A stretch of 60,885 nucleotides of DNA, from positions 1-60,885 of the forward strand of contig DASWCZ010000048.1 of the NCBI GenBank assembly GCA_036395755.1. The letters are read 5' to 3'. The position numbers were made by a program, and so were the translations under genes. Each line of letters starts with the position of its first letter. The first letter of the stretch is position 1. The notes under the pieces were generated by a model. The model was given only the letters and a program-made list of their open reading frames with translations, did not search any database and was not told where the DNA came from. Origin of the DNA: Gp7-AA6 sp036395755 (GTDB taxonomy: Bacteria > Acidobacteriota > Thermoanaerobaculia > UBA5066 > Gp7-AA6). Below are positions 31,604 to 38,752 of the stretch, piece by piece.

Positions 31604-34600
31604 TTAAACCACTCGCGGGTCCTCCAGGCTGAAAAGCCTCTCCAGCCAGAGATTCGTCAGTTTTTCCGAGACGGTGTTCTGGCGCAGCCGCGCCGCGAGG
31701 TTGTCCCAGTCCATCTCGTCCAATTTCTGGTCCTGGTTGAAGCAGGAGAAGACGATCTCCCGTTCCGCTCCGGTCGCCGGATCGACGTGTCGCTGAAGGC
31801 ACTGGGCGCAGACCTCTTTCATCATGCACTGCATCGGTGAGTTGATCGATCCGATCCCGACGTGGGTCGGCCGCAGGTGCGGCGCGAGTACGCCATGTCG
31901 CGCGCGGGCGACGGCGGCCATCATCCGGTCGGAACCGATCGCGATCAGCCGGTCGACCTCGGAGAGCCGGATCGGGGTCTCGCCCAAGCGGCCTTCGGCC
32001 CAGGCGGTCATCGCCTCCACGATGTTGCCCACGAACTGACGGTCCGGACGCCGGTGGACGGGAATCGGCTCGCCGCGATCGACCGAGAGAACCAGGACGT
32101 CGGAAGCGGCCTCGAGCTCTTCTCTCTTGTAGAAGTCCTCGGCCTTCTTGTAGCCCGCGAAATAGATCACACGGTTGCCGAGCTCGCGCGCCTTCTTGCC
32201 GATCGAGAAGAGAACCGCGTTGCCCAGACCGCCGCCGCAGAGGAGCACCGTCCCGTTCTCGGGAAGCTCGGTCGCGCTTCCCGTCGGCCCCATGACCAGA
32301 ACCGGCTCGCCCGGCTTCAGAACCGAGCAGATTCGGGAAGAGGCGCCGAGCTCGAGCGCAATCAACGAAAGGAGCCCCCGCTCGGCATCGACCCATGCGC
32401 CCGTCAGAGCCAGGGGCTCGATCAAGAGCGGCGACCCCCCGATCGATGGGGCGTACGTCTCCAGGTTTTGCAGCCGGAAGAACTGCCCCGGCTGAAAATT
32501 CTCCGCAGCGGCCGGCGCGCGAACGATGACTTCGACGATCGTCGGCGTGAGCCGGCGCACCTCCACCACTTGCGCCGTGAAGCGGTCGCGCGCCCGCGCA
32601 CGGAAGGACTCCCATTCCGCATCGCGATGCTCGTCCGGCTCGTCCGACGCCGGGAGGTGGCCGTCGAGCACTTCGGCGATCGCTCGATATCCGGCCTTCG
32701 CCGACGCCATCGCCTTGACCACGTTGCCGCTGTAAGCAGGGTGGTTGTCTCCGAAGAAGGTGATGAACTTTCCGGAGCGGGAGTATCCGGTGAAGAACGC
32801 CCATTCGTCCGACGGCGGTGCCGGGTGGAGGTTCCACTTGCCGTCCTCCCCGCGGACCGCCCGATGCGGCTCGAAGAATCGACGGCGCTCGTCGAGCGGG
32901 ATCGCATGCGGGAACTCCTTGGCGTAGGTGATGTTCGGGGTCGTCCCGGCTGCGACCAGGCACGTTCGGGCCGGCAGCTCCAGGATTTCCCCGCTCCCGG
33001 ATCGGCGGAACCGCACGGCGGCGAGCTTTCCATACGCGTCGGGCACCGCCTCGGCCGGCTCCAGCCCTTCGACGAACGAAATGCCCTCCTCCAGGGCCTT
33101 CCCGACCTCTTCGTGGTTCAGCCGATAGGCCGGTGACTCCTCGAGCGTCCGGCGGTAGACGATCGAAACGCCGCCCCAGTCGCGGCAGAGACGTGCGAGG
33201 TCCGCGGTCTCGCCGGCCGCGTGCGCGCGCTGCCGCTCCTGGCGGACCTCGTCGCCGTGCCGCAGCAGCCGGTCGAGGACGTCCCGCTCCTCCTCGTCGA
33301 AGAACGCCCGGACGGCGGGCTCGCCGCGCTCCGCGATCAGGATCTCGTAACGCCCGAGCGCCTTCTCCGCCTGGATCGGGTAGTACGCGAGGAGCTCGGT
33401 CGCCGTGTCGATCGCGGTCAGACCTCCTCCGATGATCAAGGCCGGCAGCTCCGCTTGCAGGTTGGCGAGCGCCTCCTCCTTGAACGCGCCGGTCAGCTGG
33501 AGTGCCATCAGGAAGTCGGAGGCTTTCCGCACGCCGCGGATGATGTTGTTCTTCATCGCGATGATCGTCGGGCGGCCTGCGCCCGCCGCGATCGCCACGT
33601 GGTCGAAACCGAAATCGAACGCCTGCTCCGCGGTGACGGTCCCGCCGAACCGGACGCCGCCCACGATCTCGAAGCGCCGGCGCCGCACGAGAGTCAGGTG
33701 CACGAGTGTCAGGAAGTTCTTGTCCCAACGCACCGTGATGCCGTACTCGGATACGCCGCCAAAACCGACGAGCGGGCGCTCGTCGAGCTGCCGGGAGATT
33801 TCGGCCGAGTCGCGGATGGGCCGGATCCCCTGTCCGTCGGCGCCGGTCCAGTCGGCGGGTAAGGGCTCGATCTTCAGACCGTCGATGCCGACCACGCCGA
33901 ACCCCTCGTTGACGAGGTAGTGCGCGAGCGTGTAGCCGGCGGGCCCCAGGCCCACCACGAGCACGTTCTTGCCGTTGTACGGGAGGGCATAGGGCCGCGC
34001 CGGCGAGAGCGGGTTCCAGCGGGTCAGGAGGCCGTAAATTTCCACGCCCCACGGGAGCGCGAGAACGTCGGTCAGGACACCGGTCTCGATCTGCGGGATG
34101 TTGACCGGATCCTGCTTCTGGAAGATGCATCCCTTCATGCAGTCGTTGCAGATGCGGTGGCCCGTCCCGGGACACATTGGGTTGTCGATCGCCACGAGGG
34201 CGAGCGCCCCGAGCGAGTCGCCTTCCCGGCGGAGCTGGTGCATCTCGGAGATCTTTTCGTCGAGCGGACAGCCTTTCAGCTCGATCCCGAGCGGGTTCTT
34301 CTGCCAGGTACCGGTCTTTGCGTCGAAGAATCCCTTCGTGCACGAGTCCTTGTCGTGCTCGTGACAGAGGATGCAGTAATAGGTCTCACCCAGGACCTCC
34401 CGGCGCGACATCCTCGGGTCGGTCAGTCGAAAGCCCTCGCGCCGGCGGCGTCGATCGATCGGGCCGACCCTCTCCTCCGGCAGAGCGGGATTCGGGCGAT
34501 CGGTCTGGACGAGGCGGTGGAAGTCGAACGGCTCGGGAAGGCGGAACGACACCCAGCCCGAGATCTCGCGCCGGAGCTCCGGCCTGTGCAGTCTCGCCTT

Positions 34601-35299
34601 GCACCAGGTCGCATAGCGCGCCAGCAGCGTCTCGAGAAACTCGAGCGCCGCCTCGTCCGATGTATCGCTCGGGCGCGGAAGCTCCGGAGATGCTCCCGCT
34701 GCGCGATTCGCGAGCTCCGCGGTGCGCCGGCGGGTCTCTTCCGAGACCGACGGACGCTTGTTCTGCCGGACCGCTTCGATGTGCTCGGCCTCCAGGTCGA
34801 GCAGCTCGGATCCCATTCGGGAGGTCGCGAGCTCGGGGTCGCTCTCCCAGGGAAGCTCGCCGAAGAGCTCCACTTCGATGGCGCGCGCTTCGCGCTCGAG
34901 AGCCGGCAGGTTTCCTTCGGACGGGAGAGTCGCACGGGCGGCCCGCCGGAGGAGGAAATCCCGCCGGAATCGGAAAAGGACCGCCTCGGGCGCCGCGCCC
35001 GCGGCCTGCGCGCGCCACTCCGTCTCGACGCCGAACAGACGGGCGACGAATCGCGCGACCGGGCGCGCCGCCTCGACCAGCAGCCGGGAGCGGGCGATCG
35101 CGTCGAAAGACTCGGGCCGGGAGCGCCAGGTCGCGAGCTTCTCCGCCAGAGCCGGGTCGTCTTCCGAGAGCTCGTGGAAAAAAACGCGATCGAGCTCCGC
35201 GAGCCGCTTCTCGCGGTGCAGGTCCTGGTATGTGAAGCCGGGCACGCCGAGAGGGAAATCCCTCCCGGCGAGCGTTGACGCGACGGGTGTGCTTCCCAA
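31604..35299 (-). CDS. Fused NfnB-NfnA-like FAD/Fe-S oxidoreductase
   Basis: A 1231-residue soluble protein. Residues 1-300 are an N-terminal region I do not recognise. From 309 there are eight cysteines (309, 312, 320, 344, 376, 384, 387, 391) in the GltD/NfnB arrangement for two [4Fe-4S] clusters, with NPMCPGTGHRICNDC. Two dinucleotide folds follow (VVGLGPAGYTLA about 448-459; IIGGGLTAIDTA). From about 965 is a PyrK/NfnA-type module (FQPGQFFRLQN, LLCGGGLGNAVL) with [2Fe-2S] ligands C1158, C1164, C1167 and C1186. Nfn enzymes couple NADH, NADPH and ferredoxin. The TTG start is supported by TAAAAT 9 nt upstream; GTG at residue 19 is an alternative. Confidence 0.8.
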   Translation of the reverse strand: MGSTPVASTLAGRDFPLGVPGFTYQDLHREKRLAELDRVFFHELSEDDPALAEKLATWRSRPESFDAIARSRLLVEAARPVARFVARLFGVETEWRAQAAGAAPEAVLFRFRRDFLLRRAARATLPSEGNLPALEREARAIEVELFGELPWESDPELATSRMGSELLDLEAEHIEAVRQNKRPSVSEETRRRTAELANRAAGASPELPRPSDTSDEAALEFLETLLARYATWCKARLHRPELRREISGWVSFRLPEPFDFHRLVQTDRPNPALPEERVGPIDRRRRREGFRLTDPRMSRREVLGETYYCILCHEHDKDSCTKGFFDAKTGTWQKNPLGIELKGCPLDEKISEMHQLRREGDSLGALALVAIDNPMCPGTGHRICNDCMKGCIFQKQDPVNIPQIETGVLTDVLALPWGVEIYGLLTRWNPLSPARPYALPYNGKNVLVVGLGPAGYTLAHYLVNEGFGVVGIDGLKIEPLPADWTGADGQGIRPIRDSAEISRQLDERPLVGFGGVSEYGITVRWDKNFLTLVHLTLVRRRRFEIVGGVRFGGTVTAEQAFDFGFDHVAIAAGAGRPTIIAMKNNIIRGVRKASDFLMALQLTGAFKEEALANLQAELPALIIGGGLTAIDTATELLAYYPIQAEKALGRYEILIAERGEPAVRAFFDEEERDVLDRLLRHGDEVRQERQRAHAAGETADLARLCRDWGGVSIVYRRTLEESPAYRLNHEEVGKALEEGISFVEGLEPAEAVPDAYGKLAAVRFRRSGSGEILELPARTCLVAAGTTPNITYAKEFPHAIPLDERRRFFEPHRAVRGEDGKWNLHPAPPSDEWAFFTGYSRSGKFITFFGDNHPAYSGNVVKAMASAKAGYRAIAEVLDGHLPASDEPDEHRDAEWESFRARARDRFTAQVVEVRRLTPTIVEVIVRAPAAAENFQPGQFFRLQNLETYAPSIGGSPLLIEPLALTGAWVDAERGLLSLIALELGASSRICSVLKPGEPVLVMGPTGSATELPENGTVLLCGGGLGNAVLFSIGKKARELGNRVIYFAGYKKAEDFYKREELEAASDVLVLSVDRGEPIPVHRRPDRQFVGNIVEAMTAWAEGRLGETPIRLSEVDRLIAIGSDRMMAAVARARHGVLAPHLRPTHVGIGSINSPMQCMMKEVCAQCLQRHVDPATGAEREIVFSCFNQDQKLDEMDWDNLAARLRQNTVSEKLTNLWLERLFSLEDPRVV

Positions 35300-35308
35300 G
35301 GAAGCCGG

Positions 35309-35314
35309 ATTTTA
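35309..35314 (-). promoter_or_regulatory. -10-like hexamer TAAAAT before the Nfn-like gene
   Basis: On the minus strand TAAAAT ends 9 nt before the TTG at 35299, with no Shine-Dalgarno between. A -35 is not obvious. Confidence 0.35.
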
Positions 35315-35349
35315 CCGCGTCCTTCCCGCGGCGAACTCCGGACTCGGGG

Positions 35350-36039
35350 CTATGCGGGGTTCGCTCTGCGCAGATAGAGCGAGGAGTACAGGAATCCGGC
35401 GAGAGCCCCCCCCGCGAGCGGTCCCACCCAATAGATCCAGTGATGGGCCCAGAACCCGCCGACGAGCGCGGGTCCAAACGAACGCGCCGGGTTCATCGAG
35501 GCACCGCTCACCGGTCCGCCGGCGAGGATGTCGAACGTGATGACGAACCCGATGGGAAGGCCCGAGACGACCGAGAACGCACCGCGCTCGTCGATGGCGG
35601 TCGCGCAGACGACGAGGACGAGGAAGAACGTCGCGACGATCTCGAACACGAGCCCCTGCGGTACCAAGACTCCGGGCCCGAGGCCGGGCGTGCCGAGGTT
35701 CGCGGCCAGCCGGGTCGCCGGATCGAAGACGAGCGTCAGAAGAGCGGCGCCCGTGACTCCGCCCGCGAGCTGGGAGATCCAATAGACGACGGCGTCGCCG
35801 GGCGAGATCTTCCGCGCGAAGAACACCCCCACCGTCACGGCGGGATTCAGATGCCCGCCCGATATGTGCCCGAAGGCCGAAGCCATGACGGCGATCGTCA
35901 GTCCGTGCGCGAGCGCGATGCCGACGAGCGAGACGCCTCCGCCGGCCAGCCGGTCCGAGAGGATCGACCCGGCGCCGACGAAGATGAGGGCGAGCGTCCC
36001 GATGAATTCGGCCAGCGCCCGGCGGGAGAGTGGATACAT
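35350..36039 (-). CDS. MIP family channel (aquaporin/glycerol facilitator)
   Basis: A 229-residue membrane protein of six helices with both hallmark half-helices, GGHLNPAVT and ASMNPARS. The first residues MYPLSRRALAEFIGT match the family. NPARS-FGPALVGG and a relatively short E loop favour a water channel (AqpZ-like) over a glycerol facilitator, but specificity is not certain. ATG 36039 is preceded by AGGAGGT. It is the nearest downstream gene to the unrecognised 226-residue gene on the same strand. Confidence 0.92.
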   Translation of the reverse strand: MYPLSRRALAEFIGTLALIFVGAGSILSDRLAGGGVSLVGIALAHGLTIAVMASAFGHISGGHLNPAVTVGVFFARKISPGDAVVYWISQLAGGVTGAALLTLVFDPATRLAANLGTPGLGPGVLVPQGLVFEIVATFFLVLVVCATAIDERGAFSVVSGLPIGFVITFDILAGGPVSGASMNPARSFGPALVGGFWAHHWIYWVGPLAGGALAGFLYSSLYLRRANPA

Positions 36040-36079
36040 GTGACCTCCTGATTCCGTTGCCGGCGAGTTTCCGGAGATT

Positions 36080-36760
36080 CTACTTTGGGCGCGCGATGAC
36101 TCGGATGGGCACTGCTCCCGGCACCCATCGGGACCAGCGCGGGTGCGCGCGCGCCAATTCGGGCGAGGCGCCGACCGCCAGGACTTCGACCGGTTCCAGG
36201 ACCGACCACCGGATCCCGAGCCGCCGCAGTTCCTCGAGAAGAGACTCTCCGATTCGCACGCGCTGGACTCGCTCCGCGATCCAGTGGCGGGGCGACGGCG
36301 CCGCCGCGGCTTCGCGCGCGCGCTCGGGGGTGACGTCGCCTTCCAGAAGCAGGGCGGTTCGCCGCCCCGACCGGGTCGGAGCCGGCGGTGGCATGGCGTC
36401 CGGGGTCGCGTCGTCGAAGCCGCGGAGACCGGCGATCGCGCCCCGGAGATCGGCAGCCGGGGCCGGCCACAGGACACGCCGCCGCACTGCCCGGAGAAAC
36501 GCGAGATCGGCGGAGAGGTTGCCGCCGGCCGGGCACAAAACGATCCGCGCTGGAGCCCGGCGGTCGGACAGAAAGCGGGAGAGCGAGACCGCCTCCAGCC
36601 GGCTGTCGGGGAATCGGGAGGCGAGGCGCGCCTCGAAGAAGCGCGCGCCGGCAGCGGTGGGACCGACGAGAGCAATTGGACGCGGCCGGTCGACGCGGCC
36701 GGTAGAGGGCAGGCGGCCGCGGCGATCCATCCCATGGCGATCGCGAAGCTTCTCCGTCAC
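36080..36760 (-). CDS. Hypothetical protein, alpha/beta, unknown
   Basis: A 226-residue protein I do not recognise. The N-terminal part has alternating hydrophobic strands and helices that look like a Rossmann-like start (RPIALVGPTAAGARFF, ARIVLCPAGGNLSADLAFL), then a middle ALLLEGDVTPERARE and a C-terminal SLLEELRRLGIRWSVLEPVEVLAVG. There is no membrane segment and there are few charged clusters. GTG 36760 has a good GGAGG 6 nt upstream; an internal ATG at 36730 is the alternative. It lies upstream of the aquaporin gene and is divergent from the diguanylate cyclase with 63 nt between. Base composition is like its neighbours. Confidence 0.6.
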   Translation of the reverse strand: MTEKLRDRHGMDRRGRLPSTGRVDRPRPIALVGPTAAGARFFEARLASRFPDSRLEAVSLSRFLSDRRAPARIVLCPAGGNLSADLAFLRAVRRRVLWPAPAADLRGAIAGLRGFDDATPDAMPPPAPTRSGRRTALLLEGDVTPERAREAAAAPSPRHWIAERVQRVRIGESLLEELRRLGIRWSVLEPVEVLAVGASPELARAHPRWSRWVPGAVPIRVIARPK

Positions 36761-36823
36761 CGATAACCTCCGTCTCCCGGTCCGTCCCGGGTTAAGATTC
36801 TCTCTACTCGGCCGAGAAATCGA

Positions 36824-38056
36824 ATGCCCGTTTACCAGTTTTCGCTGCTGGTCCAGTCCGCGGGGACGGCGCTCTTGCTCATCGTCTTCCTTCTGCTCTA
36901 TCAGAAGATCCGGCGGCGGGCTTTTCTCGACTGGATCGCCTCGTGGGCCTTTCTGCTGGCCGGGCTGATCGCTCTCTTGGTGATCCCATCGATCGGGAGC
37001 AGCCGCGGCTTCTATTTCTTCCTCCTTTCGTGTCTCCTCGCGCATGCCTTGCTGCTCTTGCGGGGGGTGCGAAGGTTCCGCGACGAAAAGGTGCGGTCGA
37101 GCGCCGGCGAGTTCCTCTGGATACTCCCGGTCGTCGCCCTCTCGTGGTGGTCGTCCGCGGTCCAGGAAGGAGCGGCCGCGCGAGCGATCCCGATCCTGAT
37201 CGCGATGGCGATCGCCTACACCGTCACCGCCATGGCTTTCGCGATCACGCCCGGCTCGCCGGCGGGCCGGGTCCTGCTCTCCGGATCGTTTCTGATCTGG
37301 GGGGTCGCAAGTGTCCTGATGGCCTACGCGCTCGGCCGGTTCGGTCTTCCCGAGCAGATGCCGCCGCTGGTCCAGTACGGCAGCTTCCTCGCCATGTTTC
37401 TCGAGATGATGATCGCGGTCGGCATCATCATCCTGCTGTTCGAGGCGAGCCAGATGCAGCTCGCGGCGGAGATGCACCAACTCGTGTCCTCCGACGAGCA
37501 GTTGAAGGAAATGGGGATCCGCGATCCGCTGACGGGCCTCTACAATCGGCACTACTTCAACGACGTCATCCGCCGGGAGCTCGCGACGTCGCGCCGATAT
37601 GGAGCCGCGCTTTCCGTTCTGCTCGCCGACGTCGACCGATTCAAGGAGATCAACGACCGGAAAGGGCACGCGGTCGGAGACGACGTGCTGAAGTTCGTCG
37701 CGAACTACCTGACGGCCTGCGTCCGCGAGACCGACTACGTGTTTCGCTGGGGCGGCGACGAGTTTCTGATCGTCCTTCCGAGGACCGACGAGCCTTCGGC
37801 CGCCGCCAAGGCCGAGGAGCTGGTTCGCCGCCTGCCGAACATCCCGGGGACGGACAACCTGCATCCGACGCTTTCCGTGGGATGGGCGATGCACCGCTCC
37901 GACGTCGAGCTGCCGATCACGCTTTCCGAGGCGGATGCTCGCATGTACGCGATGAAGCTGGAGAGAAAGCGAGAGCGAGGCGAACGAGAGCGGGATCGGG
38001 AGCTTCTCGGAGAAGCCGGTAAACGGTTCGAGCCGGCAGGCCCATCACGTTCGTGA
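36824..38056 (+). CDS. Membrane-bound diguanylate cyclase
   Basis: A 410-residue c-di-GMP synthase. About residues 5-205 hold some seven hydrophobic helices (7TM-type sensor region) and the GGDEF domain spans about 225-385: DPLTGLYNRHYF, DRFKEINDRKGHAVGDDVL, and an intact FRWGGDEF active site. An RxxD (RETD) precedes it by 5 residues, so product inhibition is expected. The last 35 residues are a highly charged RERGERERDRE helix, which lies on the opposite strand of the maf 3' end (140-bp antisense overlap). It may feed the type IV pilus or envelope functions, but no receptor is next to it. Confidence 0.9.
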   Translation: MPVYQFSLLVQSAGTALLLIVFLLLYQKIRRRAFLDWIASWAFLLAGLIALLVIPSIGSSRGFYFFLLSCLLAHALLLLRGVRRFRDEKVRSSAGEFLWILPVVALSWWSSAVQEGAAARAIPILIAMAIAYTVTAMAFAITPGSPAGRVLLSGSFLIWGVASVLMAYALGRFGLPEQMPPLVQYGSFLAMFLEMMIAVGIIILLFEASQMQLAAEMHQLVSSDEQLKEMGIRDPLTGLYNRHYFNDVIRRELATSRRYGAALSVLLADVDRFKEINDRKGHAVGDDVLKFVANYLTACVRETDYVFRWGGDEFLIVLPRTDEPSAAAKAEELVRRLPNIPGTDNLHPTLSVGWAMHRSDVELPITLSEADARMYAMKLERKRERGERERDRELLGEAGKRFEPAGPSRS

Positions 38057-38555
38057 AGGATCCCGCGACCGACAGGACGAACCTCGCTCCGAGACCCTGC
38101 ACCGCATAAGCCCCTGCCTTGTCCCGAGGCTCCCCGGTCGCGACGTACCAGCGGATTTCCTCCTCGTCGAGCGGCGCGATCTTCACGCGGCTCTCTTCGA
38201 CCGCCCCCGCTCCCGGTCCGGGGCCTTTCGTGAGCGCGACCGCGGTCACGACGCAATGCTCGCGACCCGAGAGTTGTCGCAACATCCGGGCTGCGTCGGC
38301 GTCGTCGCGCGGCTTCCTGAGGATCGCGCCGTCCAGAAGGACGAGCGTGTCGGCGGCCAGGACCCAGTCGTCGGGATGGCACGCGGCTCCCGCCGCGGCC
38401 TTCTCCCGCGCGAAGCGGCGGGCGGCCTCCTGTCCCGACTCGCCGGGCACGAAAGTCTCGTCGACGCCGGCCGGCGCGACCTCGAATGGAATGCCGAGCG
38501 CGGTCAAGATCTCCGCCCGGCGGGGAGAGGAGGAGACGAGGAGGAGGCGGGTCAT
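37917..38555 (-). CDS. maf: Maf-like nucleoside triphosphate pyrophosphatase
   Basis: House-cleaning enzyme that hydrolyses non-canonical or methylated dNTPs. Signatures are LVSSSPRRAEILTALGIPF, EVAPAGVDE, FAREKAAAG, VLAADTLVLLDG, ILRKPRDDADAARMLRQLSGREHCVVTA and GDKAGAYAVQG-like DKAGAYAVQG. The family core ends near NVMGLPARTVYRLLRE (about residue 190); 25 further residues run into the antisense of the diguanylate cyclase. A CAGAAT hexamer lies 9 nt before the ATG. Confidence 0.92.
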   Translation of the reverse strand: MTRLLLVSSSPRRAEILTALGIPFEVAPAGVDETFVPGESGQEAARRFAREKAAAGAACHPDDWVLAADTLVLLDGAILRKPRDDADAARMLRQLSGREHCVVTAVALTKGPGPGAGAVEESRVKIAPLDEEEIRWYVATGEPRDKAGAYAVQGLGARFVLSVAGSFTNVMGLPARTVYRLLREAPDPALVRLALAFSPASSRTCEHPPRKA

Positions 38556-38586
38556 TCGCCGCTCATTCTGAGTTCGTTCCTTACGC

Positions 38587-38742
38587 TGTCATTCTGAGGC
38601 CCGAAGGGCCGAAGAATCCCTTCCGAATTCCGCAGGATTCCTCGCTTCGCTCGGAATGACAAAGGCGTGAGCCGGGATTCCTCGCTTCGCTCGGAATGAC
38701 AGCGGAGGGTGAGCCGGGATTCCTCGCTCGCTCGAAATGACA
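38587..38742. repeat. TGTCATTC-type dispersed repeat, copy 2 plus two right-half copies
   Basis: A full copy (38587-38661, TGTCATTCTGAG ... CTCGGAATGACA) is followed by two tandem right halves (38667-38701 and 38709-38742), each GTGAGCCGGGATTCCTCGC ending in AATGACA. The whole is AT-richer than the surroundings and lies between maf (start at 38555) and the VWA gene (stop at 38753). No gene is seen here. Confidence 0.85.
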
Positions 38743-38752
38743 GGGGTGAGTA

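Noticed and set aside
36080..37894. A 604-codon minus-strand frame extending over the diguanylate cyclase
   Set aside because: Only the part from GTG 36760 onward has a ribosome site and plausible protein composition; the N-terminal part is antisense to the GGDEF gene.
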